From positions 868,001 to 932,000 of the forward strand of contig OZ242302.1 in assembly GCA_965208025.1 (NCBI GenBank): a stretch of 64,000 nucleotides of DNA. Reading direction: 5' to 3'. A program made the translations under genes and the position numbers. The notes below the pieces were generated by a model. The model was not told the DNA's origin and did no database searches. It worked only from the letters and a program-made list of their open reading frames with translations. Origin of the DNA: Bin80 sp965208025 (GTDB lineage: Bacteria > Bacteroidota > Rhodothermia > Rhodothermales > Bin80). Positions 21,701 through 30,300 of this stretch are shown here, one piece after another (position 1 is the stretch's first letter; every line of letters starts with the position of its first letter).

Positions 21701-22963
21701 AATTGCATCCTCTGATAGATCCCAACAATATTCCCAGTCGTCGTCTTCAGTAAGGCATAAATTCGCTTCGTCTACCGGATAGCTTACAATTGATGGGATT
21801 ACAGATAGATCCGAACCCTCATGTCCGCTAAAAGTTGATACGAATGCACCAAAGTATGAAGGGTACATCCGAGGAGACAATAATGAAATTGCTGGCATAA
21901 GTTTTCTTGTTCCCTCTGGAATCGTAATCAAATGTGGAGGGACATCTTCAATGGTTACCACGATGGAGTATTTCAAGCCCGTGTAGCCTCCTCCCGAAGC
22001 AGTAAACAGAAGCGTCACTTCCTCATTCTCAGAATCATCATCAAGTTCAGCAAGCAGTCTAAAAGGCTGAGCTCCCCATGAGTCACTTTCCAGAAACTTA
22101 AACGTCGTTTGGCTTGGAACAAGTGTAGTCCCCGCATGTCCAGTAAGCACGACTGAGACATCCCCAGTGAGGGAGCCGACAGACTGTCCAAAGATAGAAG
22201 GAAAGGGGTTATTCACCACACGACTTGCGCCCTCTTTAACGCTTAATTGGGATAGTTCCCAGATCTGTTCGTCGTCTACAATTTCTACTTCTAAAACGAA
22301 TTCAGTCTCGCCGTTAAAGGAAATGGTGAGCGCTACTTCGTCATTGATCTCATCATCATCCTGCCCCGCCGTCAGGGTAATTGTTTTATCTTCATAGTCG
22401 GTAGGCGTAAAGGTAAACGTACTGGGACTCACGGTGAGGTCTGTCCCTGCAAAGCCCGTAACGGCCACAGTTACATCAGTTAAAGGCACTTCATCTATGG
22501 AGACAGTGGCTTCTTTTGAATTTCCTTCCAGAATCTGTAGACGAAGTGGATCATCATTGGCCACCTCTTGACTGTCCCAAAATTCTCCGCCAAGATTCTG
22601 TCCATAGTTCTTGAGGGACGGGTTGGAGGTTTCATGGCTCCATTCAGGGCCGATCAATGGATCAGTAGAAAATGCTTGAATGGATGGATCGGGAAACCGA
22701 ACTTGGCTCATACCACCCAGATTCCACGGCTGCGGATCAGGTCGATTTAAACCCACAGCCCCCACTCCAAAGCCAGAGGAAAACCCGTGCAGGTCCTCCT
22801 CAGATTTGGCTAAACTCGAAATTGGGAAATGATCCGTAGGTACTTTGATCTGGAACTGTGGCACATGGTCTTGGCCAACGGAAACGAAGGGCAGACAGGC
22901 CAATAGGAGTCCAAGAGCCAGTAGCCCTCGACTGATGAAGAATGTCACGAAATGATGCTGCAT
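15716..22963 (-). CDS. Giant secreted Calx-beta repeat protein with C-terminal autotransporter-like beta-barrel
   Basis: The 2415-residue protein starts with a signal peptide (SRGLLALGLLLACLPFVSVGQ). Residues about 130-680 hold divergent beta-sandwich modules. From about 683 to 1540 there are eight close copies of a 107-residue unit (consensus start AGIxLxPxSLxVTEG, middle FxASNWNxPQEVTV, end HTATSSDPxYxGKTA), then two more divergent copies, then two classical Calx-beta modules with acidic calcium-binding-type residues. From about residue 2010 to the end is a region with alternating Gly/aromatic strands (WGATSGWEPSLSELLAGC, GGGLSVWGRGSFTRFNG) ending GLNLRGAVRY; the terminal aromatic residue fits an outer membrane barrel inserted by the BAM machine. 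No T9SS sorting domain is seen. It is probably a self-displayed surface adhesin or filament. Function is inferred; the domain reading is good. Confidence 0.85.
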   Translation of the reverse strand: MQHHFVTFFISRGLLALGLLLACLPFVSVGQDHVPQFQIKVPTDHFPISSLAKSEEDLHGFSSGFGVGAVGLNRPDPQPWNLGGMSQVRFPDPSIQAFSTDPLIGPEWSHETSNPSLKNYGQNLGGEFWDSQEVANDDPLRLQILEGNSKEATVSIDEVPLTDVTVAVTGFAGTDLTVSPSTFTFTPTDYEDKTITLTAGQDDDEINDEVALTISFNGETEFVLEVEIVDDEQIWELSQLSVKEGASRVVNNPFPSIFGQSVGSLTGDVSVVLTGHAGTTLVPSQTTFKFLESDSWGAQPFRLLAELDDDSENEEVTLLFTASGGGYTGLKYSIVVTIEDVPPHLITIPEGTRKLMPAISLLSPRMYPSYFGAFVSTFSGHEGSDLSVIPSIVSYPVDEANLCLTEDDDWEYCWDLSEDAILDAAHDADDQDDQITLILRVTGPDLEENNFLGVSFKFIVTIEDDDDPELEGIPEFLNIPEGETRSVTIRLTDEPLENAGTSDVTVTISAGILHLDLIISHSSLTFTNENWDVGQSVELTAQQDDDFHDHIGVVTVAPSGGGYDGETKKIVVYIIDDDEPKLIVSPPEVFVPEGGEANFSVTLAAEPSGSLVSVRVPTFENPALTRDTDLLLFSRSEFNALQSVTVYAAEDPDAVDETESITLVARGGGYSNSTKAVTIKVIDNDHAGIALSTSSLNLTEGDLKTYSVRLTSSPSSQVTINIVESGDGGITFSPQEVLRFTASNWDEPQEVSVQATQDDNSFGEVSTLTHTATSTDLGYHEQAEMLTVTVRDDDHAGIELTPPSLNIMEEGTQPYSVRLLSQPVEPVTINIVESRSVLSFSPTVLSFDASNWNKPQEVTVRGDPDDNSISEASSLIHTAASSDRGYHEQTATLTITVTDNDVAEIKLDPTSLNVTEGGAKTYSGQLSSEPIEPVTIWINESGGVVTFSPLVLRFSASNWNVPQDVTVQGEPDDNSTNENTILIHTVASSGIDYNGKTATLQVTVTDNDAAGIELLPSSLSVTEGDATTYSVRLLSEPVQVVTVNIVDSEGIVSLSPQALNFSASNWDVLQEVIVRADSDENAVNEMSTLFHTTASSDPVYHGKTDNLQITVIDDDAAGIELIPTSLNVEEGNEGVYSVRLFSQPTAPVTVNITASEEVAMYSPQVLRFSASNWNEAQEVTVRADPDDNTINETFTLNHTATSSDPDYDGTTANLLVTILDNDVAGIELIPTSLEVTEEDTETYTVQLMSKPAEPVTITIIEAGGITSSPQELSFTVSDWNDPQDVTLYAEDDDNTINGTFSLIHTATSSDPHYNGKIATLTVTVIDNDVAGILLTPNSLEVTEENTETYSVQLMSAPVGLVTIHIPESEESVTLSTEKLQFTSSNWNEPQEVILTANADDNTIHEDFTLIHTATSSDPSYNGITAPLLVTVMDNDVAEIQLIPTSLTLTEGGTETYSVQLQTEPSEPVTVNIAEASEGLTVAQLALLFTTSNWGEQQEVTVRSDPDDNTVNESITLLHTASSLDQDYNGKTATLPITVIDGDVSNLVVNPTDLMMEEGTSTEFTVQLSSAPAVLVTVQLPNFTNQDLTHDQSTLTFTPSTWSEPQTVKVSANKDDDAEDENPETLTLTAVGGKYDGITEMVTVRVEDTDQKGIRLNPLSLDLEEGGPADTYTVELQSAPTSTMTITVTGHSNKVTLDQESLTFTPSNWNDPQTVTIQALDDQDTDNEQFTLTHSASGGGYDDETASLEVRISDLGVLTVSISDAEVNEGAGYADMQVELSQPTDRLVSVRYQAVAEDADAGLDYQDSRGIVLFSSGSTKGKIRLDIIDDEIPESDETFAVVLSNVRNADILRGIGRVTILDNDGGLIIWIDDEVAFEEDGKVQFTVHLSQPSSVPVMVSYRTENGTAIAGEDYLATSGVLTFASGMIKEEIVVELLTDEFDWREETFTVHLESLGKTQIEKAVAVATIQEATSVSSEVMKAYTARFIRTSTVQIVEALHQRFQSRMGASSCSAGERMVMAQMWGATSGWEPSLSELLAGCHLSSTLPGGGLSVWGRGSFTRFNGQGEDALRLRADVTTAMVGTDYTWRKGWLAGLLVSHSQGDGSFDVFEESGDLHSGLTGLIPYVSVQGAEWGAWMALGYGQGRMDVQMLDRDVESLLGSSGLPDPFIVLPAKLEGDLVSMFGAAGGYGEWASSASVGLTVHGDILYSGAEVDEHSVSVQVYRVRVGLGSDLRISKVIRPYVEANVRTDGGSAETGTGLELSGGIRLAHPAWRLRGEMRTQGLVIHSADGFTEWGLSGFVQFGNGPEGFVVSVRPSWGANQNGVLLRQKTIMETAPVGTNQNQIRMEMAYGLPFQAGVMRSVAGMTQLFTGRMYRLGVELQPGGFVNVSMFGLTYPNTNSQRGIGLNLRGAVRY
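18345..20915 (-). repeat. Eight tandem ~321-bp coding repeats
   Basis: Within the giant surface protein eight consecutive units of about 321 bp (107 residues) begin at AGI/AEI-x-L motifs and contain conserved phrases such as SNWN, DPDDN and HTATSSD. Units 5 to 8 are the most alike. Such repeats can expand or contract by recombination, and short-read assemblies may misjudge copy number. Confidence 0.85.
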
Positions 22964-23394
22964 GTGTCAAATGAGAGAACTCAGCAATCACTGGTGATAA
23001 TACTAACAGAAACTAACTAATACATCAGCAAATTTCAGATAGAGCGTATTCAATAATCAGAATGAGCGTATAACTATATCCAACATTACAATTATGATAA
23101 CTCGGATCAATAATAAAATGTTTATTCTTCACCCAATTGAATGAATATCGTACAAATTTTGAGATCCTAATTCTCTTGGATGCCAAACAAGTACGAGTAA
23201 TCAGGGTTGTTCCTGTTAATTAAACGCGGACACTGTCTTCCCATGTGCGGACAGATTTTCCCTCTCAGGAAAATTCGTGAATTTGTACCTTAATCATATA
23301 TCCCTGGACCGTACATAGTTTTGTCGCCATTCGTCATGGCATGTGTTGTTGAACAGGAATCTATGACTGTATTCATTCACCAGAACAATTAGAA

Positions 23395-23982
23395 TTTCCC
23401 CTCTCCAAACCCAAGTTCGCCACCTATATGATATTCAGGTCACGAGGAAGGACTGGACGGAGAATGCCGAGTCCATTACGGTGACGCGGCTTCCAGCTCA
23501 TAAGGATCGGGTCTCTTCCAGTGAAGGCTACGTTCTGCGAACCAGTCTCGAGGATCGGGATCTTGGAACGATCGTAAGGACGTATTGGCGATTGACCGAG
23601 ATTGAAGCGACCTTCCGAATGATGAAATCGGATCTTAGACTTCGTTCGATTTATCATAGCAAAGACGAGTGAATTGAGGGACATTTATTCATTCCCGCGC
23701 CGGCGTACCATATGGCCCATTTGGTCCGCACCAAATGTAAGGCGGAGGGCATTCTTCAAGTTGGGCAACAATGCAAACAGAACTCAACCAAGTTAACAGG
23801 ATCACGACGAGAATGGTCAAGACCAAGACAAGATATCTGATTACTAAGATGGATCAGGATCTGTCTCCGTTTATAGAGCGATTGTTCAAGATTCTGGGAC
23901 TCCAGTACAGTCCTGACGAAACGCGCGTAGTGGTGGAGGAGCATGTAGAGGAAGACGAACCGACGGAGCCACCGGATCCCTA
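23395..23982 (+). pseudogene. Decayed IS1634/IS4-like transposase C-terminal fragment
   Basis: The plus-strand translation reads HLYDIQVTRKDWT..., then EGYVLRTSL, then YWRLTEIEATFRMMKSDL and LRLRSIYHSKDE, which is the C-terminal catalytic region (with the Y-x-x-I-E-x-x-F-R-x-M-K block) of IS1634-type DDE transposases. A stop codon TGA at about 23669-23671 takes the place of an expected Arg codon; reading resumes in frame as IEGHLFIPAPAYHMAHLVRT, and a later frameshift leads to another frame with the expected C-terminal character (LFKILGLQYSPDETRV). The N-terminal half and both inverted-repeat ends are missing or unrecognisable, so this is a dead fragment. Confidence 0.75.
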
Positions 23983-24323
23983 ATCGGTGAACACGCACCG
24001 AAGACATTGATCACTTGAACTCCAGATGAAGTAGCCCGAGGTGTGTCCGAAGGAAAAAGTGGAGGCCGAATTTGACGAAACCTGCTCCAAAAGTGCAAGA
24101 AAAGCGTCGTGGAATCATCCCAGATGAAGCGGAGGTGCTTCAGAGAATCTTTGTACTCATGAAGAGAATGAAACCAATCCCAAACATGGGATAGAATGGA
24201 AATCCGCAAATTTATGGCACCAAAAAATGGCGAACTTGGGCTAGGTTTTGACGGCAGGTCCTTCAACTCACTGAACTGCTGATCGTCCCATCTTTGCGTC
24301 GCTCAATCATAGATCATCCCTAC

Positions 24324-24360
24324 AGAAAATACCCTACGAGCGGAAAGTCAGGGGTTTTCT
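24324..24360 (-). terminator. Possible terminator hairpin of the secreted T9SS cargo gene
   Basis: AGAAAATACCCT at 24324-24335 pairs imperfectly with AGGGGTTTTCT at 24350-24360. It lies about 75 bases after the stop of the minus-strand cargo gene, and both stem sides give T-rich ends on either strand, so it could terminate in both directions. No perfect stem or long T-run makes this certain. Confidence 0.35.
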
Positions 24361-24435
24361 GGTAAATACATATTGAAGAAATTGCAATTCAGAGCAATAA
24401 ATATCTCCACAACCGAAGCCTTCTATATGATAAAG

Positions 24436-26238
24436 TTATCGCACTACTATAAACTGGGATTCCTCATGTGCTCCATGGTCTACCGACAAACGAACCGCAT
24501 AAACGCCCATAGGAAGTGAGGTCTGCTTGACATTCCAGGTAACTTCATGCAATCCAGAAGTCACATCGCGAGCGAGCAGACTATGGACATGTCGACCAAT
24601 GAGATCGTAAATACCCACTTCAACATGTGCACTGTTTGATAACCTGAAAGAAAGCGTGGCTTGATCCGTAGTTGGATTGGGGTAAATCTTTCCAATTGAA
24701 ATGAATGATCTTGGAACGGGAGATGGCTCTGATGAAACCAAAAGTGCAGTTTCGGCAGCAGTCAAGGCCTGATCCGAATTGTCCTGAAGCTCTTGTACGC
24801 TATCTCCAGTAACCAAAGCAAACAGAATATCAGATTCATCCCCTGGAAGAATACTAATTGGTCCAACTGAAGTAATCTGAAAAATATCTGCCCTTAGAAG
24901 AGTTGTTCGAGGTTGAATTCTGCTCGTAAGTAATTTCCATTTATTCTCCCGAATACGCAGAGAGTTATTTCCCTCAAGATCATCTTCGATATTAGCAGCA
25001 TGGCTAAAGATAATGGGGTACTCATTACTTAGGACACGAACACCGGCGATTGATCTGTTATCTACATCTGATTGCACATAACCCAAATTACGGTCTCGAT
25101 CATAGAGAGCAGTATTACGCTGGATGTCTGAACCCAAATCCCAGTCAAGCCACAGACCAGCAAATAAATCATTAATTGGCTGCTGAGATTCATTTTTGAT
25201 GGTGTAACGCAGAAGCATAAACTTCCCATAGTCAAAACTTCCTTCGTAGGAAAAGGATTCCTGATGAACGGAGACACCGATAGGATATGCAGCGTTTTCA
25301 TCGGTCAACTCAACTGTCCCGTACATTATACCTGAATCTTTTTCCGACACTTCCATTACGGATCCTGGCCGTTGAGTAAGATCCATGTCTTGATCAATGA
25401 TTATCTCATTACCCCTCACCGTAGACAAAACGCGGGTTGCATCTAAAGCGAGAATCAATCCACCTTCATAAAGTAGTTGATTTCCTTGATCAATGAAACC
25501 AATACCCCGGGTCTGCGCCTCCCGAGATCTACAAGATGGCCTGGAAGAAGGATCAATATCGCTATTGGTTCCAACATATCCAAGTCTTCCCACATTCGTA
25601 ATGCTCATGCACAAAAAAGTTGACTCCTGAGTGAGAGCACGCTCTAAAGGAATGTTATCATCTCCACGATCTCCAGTGGTAATCTGCTGATTTGGTGTCA
25701 GATGAATAGCAGTCTCTTCAAGAGTAATCTCCTGTCCATCCGATGAAACTCCAACTTTTATCCATCCATAATGGAGTTGATTAATGTGAAAAACCTGGAG
25801 ACCAATATAAGCCGACTTACCATGCCATTCCGTGAAGTTAAGAGAAGATATAAGGGCCCCCCCATCGCAAGTAGTATTGCATGGTATCGTTTTCTGCCAG
25901 TTACTGGATGGGCCAATAATAACTCCAGCATCCAGTGGCGTTACTAAGGGATTTTGTCCTCCGCCGGTCGCCACTACATCTTTACCATAAGTTTCTAGAT
26001 AGATTCTACCTGTAGTCTGTACTACGAATAATCCAAATGCCAAGCTTTCAATCCTCGCATCTGATGGAAAAGGAGAGCGAGAACCTAAATAAGACCAAAT
26101 AAAATCAAAATCCCCATCAGGAAACGTATTACCGCTACTAATGTCACTCCACACTATCCGGTCATATTGGGCAATACAAGGCGCAACTTGCGAGAACACC
26201 AAGGTGCAGAGGAACAATGACTTATAAAAGAATCTCAT
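24436..26238 (-). CDS. Secreted protein with T9SS-type C-terminal sorting domain
   Basis: The product is about 600 residues from ATG 26238, chosen because it gives a standard signal peptide (MRFFYKSLFLCTLVFSQVAPCIAQ); the frame is open 18 codons further to 26292. The last 85 residues form a type A sorting domain: IGKIYPNPTTDQATLSF, then VEVGIYDLIGRHVHSL and LPMGVYAVRLS, which directs export through T9SS and is then removed. The middle (LGYVGTNSDIDPS and GIGFIDQGNQLLYEGGLILA, then FMLLRYTIKNES and LFAGLWLDWDLGSD) resembles the central part of the subtilase next upstream, so the two share a domain of unknown role. No catalytic motif was seen. It is flanked by transposase relics on both sides. 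The cargo assignment is well supported, and PorQ is encoded in the same window. Confidence 0.83.
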   Translation of the reverse strand: MRFFYKSLFLCTLVFSQVAPCIAQYDRIVWSDISSGNTFPDGDFDFIWSYLGSRSPFPSDARIESLAFGLFVVQTTGRIYLETYGKDVVATGGGQNPLVTPLDAGVIIGPSSNWQKTIPCNTTCDGGALISSLNFTEWHGKSAYIGLQVFHINQLHYGWIKVGVSSDGQEITLEETAIHLTPNQQITTGDRGDDNIPLERALTQESTFLCMSITNVGRLGYVGTNSDIDPSSRPSCRSREAQTRGIGFIDQGNQLLYEGGLILALDATRVLSTVRGNEIIIDQDMDLTQRPGSVMEVSEKDSGIMYGTVELTDENAAYPIGVSVHQESFSYEGSFDYGKFMLLRYTIKNESQQPINDLFAGLWLDWDLGSDIQRNTALYDRDRNLGYVQSDVDNRSIAGVRVLSNEYPIIFSHAANIEDDLEGNNSLRIRENKWKLLTSRIQPRTTLLRADIFQITSVGPISILPGDESDILFALVTGDSVQELQDNSDQALTAAETALLVSSEPSPVPRSFISIGKIYPNPTTDQATLSFRLSNSAHVEVGIYDLIGRHVHSLLARDVTSGLHEVTWNVKQTSLPMGVYAVRLSVDHGAHEESQFIVVR

Positions 26239-27337
26239 GAGTCTAGGTGTGACATTTTGTTTCCTAAGCGGAAACTTGTATAATATAAACATTTTGAAAA
26301 ATTAATTTTTGAACACTCCTGCTATCTCCGACGCAATTTACGCAATTTCCCTAAATATAGCGCAAAGAACTGAGTAAATCCATCGGTTCTGTACACATGC
26401 AAATGATTTGTTTGCGTTTTCCTGTCAAATGGAGTACAATCCGTTCATATGGGGACGCAGAACCGTCTCAAAGTGATCTATTCCCAAGTAATCCACTTTT
26501 AGCGAATGAAGACCGTCCTGATTGGACACTTGGGGCAATCATGCACTATACGGAAGATCTGTGTGGAAAAAAATCTGAGAGATAGTGCTTGACCGAAAAC
26601 TCCAGAAGTGGTGCGGGAGTTATAAAGTCTGCACGGCGAACTTGCTGACAGTGTGTACAAAAACGCTCCACACTTCTACTCGGACGCGGCAATCAAGAAT
26701 GTTACATAGCGACTATGACTCGTAATCGGTGCACCAACCTTCAAAAGATCTGACCGAAATCAAAAATGTGCATTCGAGAATCGGCATCCGCATCTGTGGA
26801 GTTCCTCGGTTTCACTCTCCTCTGCCTGAAGTGGGCGATGAAAGACGTCCCTCGCTATGTGCATAAGAATGTACACTGAAAGGTAAACCTGACGGCGAAC
26901 GGCCTTCATCTGCAATACTTAGGCATTTATAGGCCCGTCCAATATTTTTGAGACGAATTTTCATCCACGCGCTTTGGTCCAGAGCTTGGATGTGCTATAG
27001 TAGAGAGGCGTTCCGTCTCCGCAACATGATAAAGTCAATTCCCATGTTGTTGAGTTCCCCCAGATTCTTGTAGATTGTGAATCGCCTGTCAAAGAAAATT
27101 CTTTTGGTAACTTTCCCATTCAAACTTTCAATACTCATGAACTCAAAAAAATCCCAAATACTGGGAAGGGAGTGTGTAAATTGTAATCGTAGCATAAATG
27201 GAAAAGCTCCGATAAAGGAATCTACTGCGTGACTCTCTCCGCCAAAGATTAGTCACGTTTGAAATATTGGTTGTTAAATCACATTCGCCATCATGCAATC
27301 ATGATAGAGAGGCTAAGTTGCTCACTCAAAAGTCACC
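26239..27337. other. Gene-poor stretch with transposase remains
   Basis: About 1.1 kb between the cargo gene and the subtilase. 26880-27195 is a decayed transposase on the minus strand. At 26640-26900 the plus strand has broken frames with faint transposase character that I could not assign. A small plus frame at 26397-26585 is unrecognised. A 6-bp hairpin (ATCATG/CATGAT) sits at 27290-27305, shortly after the subtilase stop. Confidence 0.5.
26880..27195 (-). pseudogene. Decayed DDE transposase fragment
   Basis: On the minus strand 27195-26998 encodes a segment with VTKRIFFDRRFTIYKNLGEL and MGIDFIMLRRRNASLL, typical of DDE transposases that carry the FxTLRRR block; after a stop codon at 26995-26997 the same frame goes on with LDQSAWMKIRLKNIGRAYKC, a further part of the same family, and then loses frame. 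Neither end of the element can be found. It is a non-functional relic of a different family from the one at 23.4-24.0 kb. Confidence 0.6.
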
Positions 27338-30300
27338 TCAATGAACTAAGGACATCAAAGCAGACGAAGATTGAGTGGACTGCTCGCTAGTAGCTATGAC
27401 CTGATACATGTATATTCCAGCAGCCATATCTTGAAGATCTATTTTGATTGTGTGAGACCATCCCGCATGATAGTCCGCAGGAGGAAACTCTCGGATTTTC
27501 CGGCCAAGCATGTCAATTACCGAAACGGATACCTTAGAAGGTAGAGGCAGATCAAATAAAATTTCAGTAGATGTCTGAAACGGATTAGGATAGTTGCCAA
27601 TAACAGAAAAGACAGTTGGGAGTGAAGTGACCTTTTCGTTTGCCACATCTCGGGCTTCATCATCCAAGACTTGTATATTGACTTGTGATTGCTCCCCAAA
27701 CAATGTGATGTATACATACTGCCACGCATCTCCATCATTCGTGTCATTGTCTTCTGCGGTGACGATTACAGTCTGATCTTGATCCCAATTATCGGGTGTA
27801 AAGACCAGACTTTGAGTTGATAAGGTTAATTTTATGTCGTGATTAAAATCATCTTGAGAAAGGAATGCAATTACATTTGCTCTGGGATTCGCGGTCAATC
27901 TGACAGCAAAATCAGCTGTCATGCCTTCTACTAAATTCAGTATTTGATTGGGCTCGATGTCCAACTCAACCGCATCATCGTCTAGCACAAAAATTTGCAC
28001 TATTTTTCCCGAATACCCGGAAGCAGAAATAAATACTCGTCGCCATTTATCTCCTATATCTTGAGAATCGTTCAAAGCCTCAACAGTAACCGTCTGATCT
28101 TGATTCCAGTTGTCGGTTGTAAACTCTAAAGTATTTGAATCGGATAAAGAACTTCCTGAGAAGCCTATATGATCCGAACCTGCAGTCAGAACCACCGTTG
28201 TACTTGAAACTGGTCGATCTAGCAACTTAACAGCAATATCAACGGATGATCCCTCTGCTAAGGAAGGAATCAGCGTAGGACCGACTGAAAGTTCGGAGAA
28301 TTCATTTCCTATCCAACTCGCAGCCAGTGATTTAGCAAATCGTAGATTAGCTAATACATCCTCATAGTCGTCTCCGTAAACGATTGAGAAAGTAAGTGAA
28401 TCCTGCATGTTTGGAGGAATGCTTAGAGGACCCAAACCAATATACTGGCCCACAGTAGGGAGATCTGTTCCAACAATGCCTCCTTTCATCATTTCCCACG
28501 CATCATCAGAATTAGGGAATTCTGCTTCTGCAACGGCGCGTATGTGGAGATTATCGTATTGATCACTGATCGCCCCCACACCAATATGTTGTGAACCACG
28601 GGGGTTTTGAGTCAGAATAGTCTGCTCCTCTTCAACTATTACATGCTGAAACTCAAAATCATCTAGAAAGCTAAACGTTGCGTAAATCCCAGCATATAGC
28701 TCTGTGAGGGATTGATTCGTTGGGCTTCGGAATAGATAGCGTATCAGAGCAACTTTGTCCAACAATGGGTTGCTAAGGGTCTTCTGCACTACTTCAACAT
28801 TAATTTTCTCCGCGAATAACTCAACACTGGTGCAATTTAGTCGTTGTCCGCACTCCCAGGAACTGAGTGGTGTAAGGGGCACAAAATCCTGATTCTGAGG
28901 AGAGTCCTCATGTGTCTCAAATACTGAACTTGCCACTTGACTCTGGTGCCCCACAATTAATCCTGCCTCATCCTCAATTTGGACCCCTACATCACTGAAT
29001 ATTACCCCGCTGCCTACCTCGCCCAAATAGTCAGTGTTAGATATCCAACTAAAGTCAACCCACCCTAAATTCCCCTCAGAGGTAACATTCAGAACCGTGT
29101 TAGATTGGTCGTGTATCTGAACAATCGTTACATCGTTGATAATCATAGGAATTGCATCTCCTCCACTCAAGACTTCGTTTTTTGAATTAAGAACAATAGG
29201 TTCAATGAAAACACGGCTCCTGTATGGCACATTCGCCGTTGAAGTAAGTCTTAGCCGGGTTGTAAAACTCTCTCCGCTTTTAACTAACCCGACGTCGACG
29301 AATTGTCCAGATGTTAGGATAACTTCATCTTCATGCACACCCCACAGGATAGTAACTGCCTCAACATCAGATAGATAAGAAACAAAGGTTGCTTCCACAG
29401 AAATGTGCTCTAGCGGATCATATCTTCCATCTTGATTCTCGTCCGTCAATATCCATTCAGTCAATCGAATGGAAACTGCATCAGTCTCTGTAACGGCTCC
29501 GTAGGCATTCACTCGCCCACGTCCCAATCTTCCAGCTAATGAAGGATGATTGGCAAAATCAATGTTGTTCGAAGTGGCACGAATTTGTTCCCGTAGTTGA
29601 ATCGCGGATATATCAGGAAATTTTGTTTTCACTAACGCTGCGAGACCAGACACAATCGGGGCCGCAAATGATGTCCCCTGAGCATTATCAAAATAACCAC
29701 CGTCAGCCACAGTTGTGAGTACACCAATTCCAGGAGCACAGACGTCCACCGAAAATCCGTAATTAAAGACATTTTCGTCTGAGTCAGGCGTAGTGCCACA
29801 GACAGTTAATGCCTCCTGCAAACCGCCCGGAAAATGACGAAAATACTCCTGTCCAGATTTTTCATTGCCTGCTGCAACTACCACAAGGGAGCCTAAATCG
29901 GTTGCAGCCTTGATGGCATCGTGTTCAGAATTACTGTAAAACGATGATCCATAGCTCCCATTGATTATATCAGCACCAAGCATCGCGGCATATACAACTC
30001 CTTGATCTGTAAAACAGAGAGTAAACCTTCCGTCGCAATTGGTATTTATTGGAATGAATTTAGCATTCCAACTGGCGCCTGCCATACCAATCCTATTGTC
30101 GGATACTGCATTAGAGACACCAGTTACGTAACTTCCGTGATATTCTAGAGCAGTATTTGGGCTTGGATCATTTGTGGATCTGGTAAAATTCCATCCGTGG
30201 ACATCATCAACATAGCCGTTTCTATCGTCATCAATGCGATTGTTAGGGATTTCACCTAGATTCGTCCACACATTCGCGTAGAGATCGTCGTGACGCCAAT

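Larger units (their letters stand above)
22964..24435. other. Gene-free stretch holding a decayed transposase
   Basis: About 1.47 kb between the giant repeat protein and the secreted T9SS cargo. Its middle, 23395-23982, is an IS1634-like transposase relic described separately, and 24324-24360 is a possible terminator. The remainder, including the upstream region of the giant gene at 22964-23390, shows no recognisable gene or RNA. Confidence 0.5.

Noticed and set aside
26640..26900. Plus-strand IS1595-like transposase remains
   Set aside because: Only faint likeness (VEFLGFTLLCLKW) with several stops; the minus-strand relic explains part of the same bases better.
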